From Epichloe hybrida (lineage: Eukaryota; Ascomycota; Sordariomycetes; Hypocreales; Clavicipitaceae), in the NCBI GenBank assembly GCA_019022495.1, contig JAFEKR010000013.1, forward strand, positions 496,001 to 560,000: DNA of 64,000 nucleotides. The letters are read 5' to 3'. Below are positions 60,701-64,000 of this stretch, in pieces (position 1 is the stretch's first letter; each line of letters starts with the position of its first letter). The notes under the pieces were generated by a model. That model worked only from the letters and a program-made list of their open reading frames with translations, was not told where the DNA came from and searched no databases. Both the position numbers and the translations under genes were made by a program.

Positions 60701-62679
60701 ATAGGGGATAACCCTTTAGAGGGGGAAAATAATCTAGAAAATGAAAATCAACAAAATCTAGATTAAGGTTTAAAGGATTACCCTATAGACAACATAGGTA
60801 TCCCTATAGGCCAAGAAAAACCACCTACAGGCCCTGACAAACCCCCTAAAGACCTAATTCCAGCGGATTCCGTATAGGCGCAGCCCATAACTCCACTAGG
60901 AAATCAGATTTTGACTTCGGACCTTGATTTTGATAAAATTATTGATTTCGACCCCAATATTAACCCCATGGATGTTAATATTAGTTCCCTTTCTTCTCTA
61001 GATTTCATAAAAGAAATCTGCTTTAAGGTACAGGAGAAGCTAAAGGAAAGGAATCCTATTAGCCCCAAGCCTAAGACCTAGAAGCAAGCTATATCTAGCC
61101 CTAAAAGGGATAAATAGATAGAAGCTACGTACAAGGAATACAAATAGCTTCTAAAGGCTAGTACTTTTAAATTTATAGGAAAAGACTAAATCCCTAAGGG
61201 CCGAAAAGTGCTAAAGAATAGGCTTGTTTATAAGCTTAAAAAGGATAAAGAAAATAATCCTTTAAAATATAAGGCCTAACTTATTACTAAGGGATTTATG
61301 CAAATCAAAGGCCTAGATTACCTAGAGACCTTTACTACCATAAGCATTCCCCCTAGCTAGAGGATTTTACTAGCCCTAGCGGCTTAGAATAACTAGGAAA
61401 TCAAACAAATTAATTTTATAGGAGCTTTTCTTAATAGTAAGCTATAATAACAGATTTATATAGTTATTCCAGACGGATTTATCGAATTCCTTAAAGCAAA
61501 TCCTAAACTAGCTAAATTAGCTAAAAGTTTTAGCTAGAAACCTTCTAAAGATCAAGTAATTTTATTACAGAAGTCTTTATATAGCCTTAAATAAAGCTTA
61601 AGGGAGTAGTAGCAAGCACTAATATTAGTGCTTAAATCCCTAGGATTTAACCCTTTAATATCTAACCTAGCTATCTTCTTTAATCCTTTAACCAAAACCT
61701 TTGTTATTACATACGTTAATAACTACCTTCTAATTAGACTGGATTTATATTATATCCAAAGACTTAAAAAAGAACTTCATAAAGTCTATCCAATAGAAGA
61801 TAGGGGCCTAGCTAAATTCTTCTTAGGGGTTTAAATTATACAAGACAGGCCTAATAGAATACTAAAAATCCACTAATCTTAGTATATATTAGAAGCCTTA
61901 AAACGATTTAATATGCTAGATAGCAAGCCTATTAGCATACCTCTTTAGCTAGGCGTTTTAGCTACGCAGATAACTAAGCTTTTAATAGCTAGCGAAATCA
62001 AGCTTTATTAGTACATTATAGGGACTATAATGTACCTAATGCTACTAATAAGGCCTAATACAGCCTTTACGCTATAGTGGTTATCTACTGTACTAGCTAG
62101 TCCCTATATAGAGCATCTAAAAGCAGCTAAAAATCTGCTAAGGTACCTATTAGGGACTAGATTCCTTGCTATAATCTATAGGGGAGACCCTAAAGGTATA
62201 GCTAGTAAAAGCCTAATAGGTTATTGTGATAGTGATTTTGCAGGGGATAAAAAGACCTTAAAATCAACCTATACTTATCTATTTAGCTAGCTAGCGGGCC
62301 TATTAGCTGGAAATCAAAGAAAGCTAGTACAATAGCTTTATTAACACTAGAAGCTGAAGCTAACGCTATCTACGAGACCTTCCAGGAGCTTTAGTAGCTT
62401 TAGGGCTTATTTAAGGAGCTAAAAACCCCTATATCTCCCCCTATCCAGATATATTGCAATAATTAAGGCGCTATAACTACTGCTTATAACCTTACTTTAC
62501 ATAGTTATACAAAGCATACCTTACTAAAGTTTAACTATATTAGGCAATAAGTTTTAAAGGGTTTAGCTAAAATTGAATATCTAGATACGAAGTTAATGCC
62601 TATAGATAGTCTTACGAAACCTCTTTCTAAACCTCTTTATCAGGCTTTTATTAAGCTTCTAGGGCTTAATAATTACTAA
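57722..62679 (+). pseudogene. Copia-B gag-pol polyprotein, RIP-inactivated
   Basis: Gag lies at about 57722-58780 with a Lys/Ser-rich C-terminus and no CCHC knuckle. Protease has DSG changed to NSR (59018-59026). Integrase keeps its HHCC finger (His near 59790-59810, Cys at 59894-59905) and D, D, E residues (near 59985, 60175 and 60281). RT has YVDD changed to YVNN (61712-61723). RNase H keeps DSDFAGD (62227-62250). Stops are TAA/TAG at RIP sites. The longest uninterrupted pieces are 58790-59200 and 61628-61834. A one-base frameshift near 62296 puts the end of RNase H in another frame, and the natural stop is at 62677-62679. The start is uncertain. Confidence 0.92.
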
Positions 62680-62877
62680 ACTAACAACTAATTCCCTTTA
62701 ACAGGGAACCAAAAACAATGTTAAAAAGGGAGCTATATTTAATAATAGCTAGGAATCTAAAAAGGGGGTCTTTTATCTTTTCCTGTTCTTCCCTTTTATT
62801 TGTTATTATCAAAAGTTATTTTTTTACCCTATAGTCTCTTTGTACACTTCTAATTGCTTTAAATATAATTCTTTTAT

Positions 62878-62885
62878 AAAGGGGG
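62878..62885 (+). promoter_or_regulatory. Polypurine tract of Copia-B
   Basis: AAAGGGGG lies immediately before the 3' LTR, the expected primer for plus-strand synthesis. Confidence 0.85.
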
Positions 62886-63709
62886 TGTTAAAAATAAGAC
62901 TTATTTTTAGCCCTTTTCTAGTTAAAGAACCTTCTTATTACTAGCTTACTTTGCAAGTCTAATAGCTACACTATAGCTATTAATAGTCGCGAAGGTAGCT
63001 ATTAATAGCTACGTTATAGCTATTAATAGCTGCGTCTAACTATATAAATAACTAATTAGTTAATTACGTTATAGCTATAAGTGTAGCTATAACCACGCTA
63101 CTAGTAATTAGGTAAGCTAGGGTAATGTAAGCTAGGGTAACATAAGCAGGTTACCTTATATATAACTTACCTTATAGCTATCTTTAATAGTGATTTTCTC
63201 TTTAACTAAAGGTTATATAAAAGTTTTATATATAGTAAATTAAAGCTTAAAGATAGGGCTTTCTTTTTATATAAGGTTATTTTTTAGACTAAAAGTTAGT
63301 GCATATAGGTTGCTAGCTAGTATAGTAGTGAGTTAATTTTTTGGTTTTTATATACAAATAAATTTTACAGAAAATCAAAAGTAGCTCGCAAGACCCCGCT
63401 AGTAGCCTAGATCCTCTAATATAGTTAGTAAGTCTATGAGAGAAAGAAAATCTTTTTAACTAGCTAGATAGCTAGTCCTCTTAACTAATAACAGCCGCAT
63501 TACCTGTATAACGTATCTAAAATTAATTCTATTGCTTTATTAGATATTATAAAAGTAATTTAGATTAAATTCTATTAGTTAATAACTGCCAGAAACTTCC
63601 GTTGCGTTATGTTAATTGAATTAACGTTGCGGCCCTATCGGTCCCTGACCGTAGAGCTTGCACTTGTACAGCTGTTGCTAGCTAGCAACTAGCTCCCTAC
63701 TTTTCAATA
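62886..63709 (+). repeat. 3' LTR of Copia-B (824 bp)
   Basis: The same length as the 5' LTR. The outer end (63600-63709) is unmutated, while the inner start shows GCTGCACTGCAGCTG changed to GCTACACTATAGCTA. Confidence 0.96.
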
Positions 63710-63714
63710 AGCTT

Positions 63715-64000
63715 ACCTCCCCCCCTCTAGATCCCTAGTAGATAGGACTAAGAGGTACTTATTAAAGGGAATACTATCTAGGAATTACTTTAGTTTAGGG
63801 GTATAGAAGATATAGTAATAGTAGTAAATAAAGCTATAGGCTAGACTATAGTAGTAGTAGCTAGAAAACTCCCTAGTAGGGATATAATTATTATCTTTAA
63901 AGGAAATACTACCTAATATAAAGAAAACTAAAAATAGATTACTAAAGTATTTGTGAGAACAAAGGGATAGCTAGGCAAGAGGTATGGGGGCGTTCGTATA
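63715..64000 (+). pseudogene. Tad-like LINE ORF1, continuation after Copia-B
   Basis: One frame gives an ARKLPSRDI..FKGNTT.YKEN.K-type segment, which resembles the conserved C-terminal half of Tad clade ORF1 (gag-like) proteins. Stops are RIP-type. The window ends before ORF2. Confidence 0.65.

Larger units (their letters stand above)
56579..63709 (+). mobile_element. Complete Ty1/Copia retrotransposon Copia-B (7131 bp)
   Basis: It has two 824 bp LTRs and a perfect target duplication AGCTT (56574-56578 and 63710-63714). It has a half-tRNA type primer-binding site, a polypurine tract and one long gag-pol frame. It is the least RIP-damaged LTR element here and is nested in a LINE ORF1. Another piece of its LTR lies at 19665-19792. 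Confidence 0.97.

Overview
The window is a gene-poor, extremely AT-rich block of fungal heterochromatin, and I find no host gene, rRNA, tRNA or CRISPR array. CpA/TpG dinucleotides are almost completely converted to TpA, while CpG survives in pockets. Ancestral reading frames are interrupted almost only by TAA/TAG at former CAA, CAG or TGG codons. This is the signature of repeat-induced point mutation (RIP), so the source is very probably a filamentous ascomycete (Pezizomycotina). All long coding traces are transposon proteins.

Layout, left to right. (1) 1-1657: the 5' part of a minus-strand Ty1/Copia element (A') with an unusual LTR. (2) 1961-10733: minus-strand Copia-A1, interrupted at 6207-8305 by a 2.1 kb hAT-like non-autonomous element full of tandem repeats. 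(3) 10734-12354: an unclassified RIP-mutated segment. (4) 12360-19099: complete plus-strand Copia-A2 with target duplication AATAT. (5) 19105-20345: fragments, including the end of a SINE-like retroposon and a piece of Copia-B LTR. (6) 20346-55653: plus-strand Copia-A3, split by five primary insertions. These are Gypsy-C (22408-29257), a coding-free LTR element D (30109-36852) that itself holds a Mutator-like transposon E (32270-35048), SINE-like copy a (38061-38832), Copia-F1 (39369-53672) that holds SINE-like copy b and a second Copia, F2 (44228-51032), and a 411 bp hAT-type MITE (54614-55024). (7) 55654-64000: a Tad-like LINE ORF1 that starts inside the A3 3' LTR and is itself split by complete plus-strand Copia-B (56579-63709).

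Boundaries are well supported. Each complete LTR element has two LTRs of identical length (A2 260, C 235, D 528, F1 287, F2 307, B 824 bp) and a 5 bp target duplication. The hAT-like elements have 8 bp duplications, the MULE has 9 bp, and the two full SINE-like copies have 14-15 bp. Removing the insertions restores an A3 length close to the matching part of A2.

The main observations are these. RIP damage fades in the outermost ~100 bp of every LTR pair, with mirror symmetry. All seven reverse transcriptase copies have lost both catalytic aspartates to asparagine (DD to NN). Element D is a non-autonomous LTR element built from ~142 bp tandem repeats with a clean primer-binding site. The hAT-like element carries three different tandem arrays. 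A ~770 bp SINE-like retroposon family may be undescribed. Domain names rest on motifs read by eye; no database search was possible.
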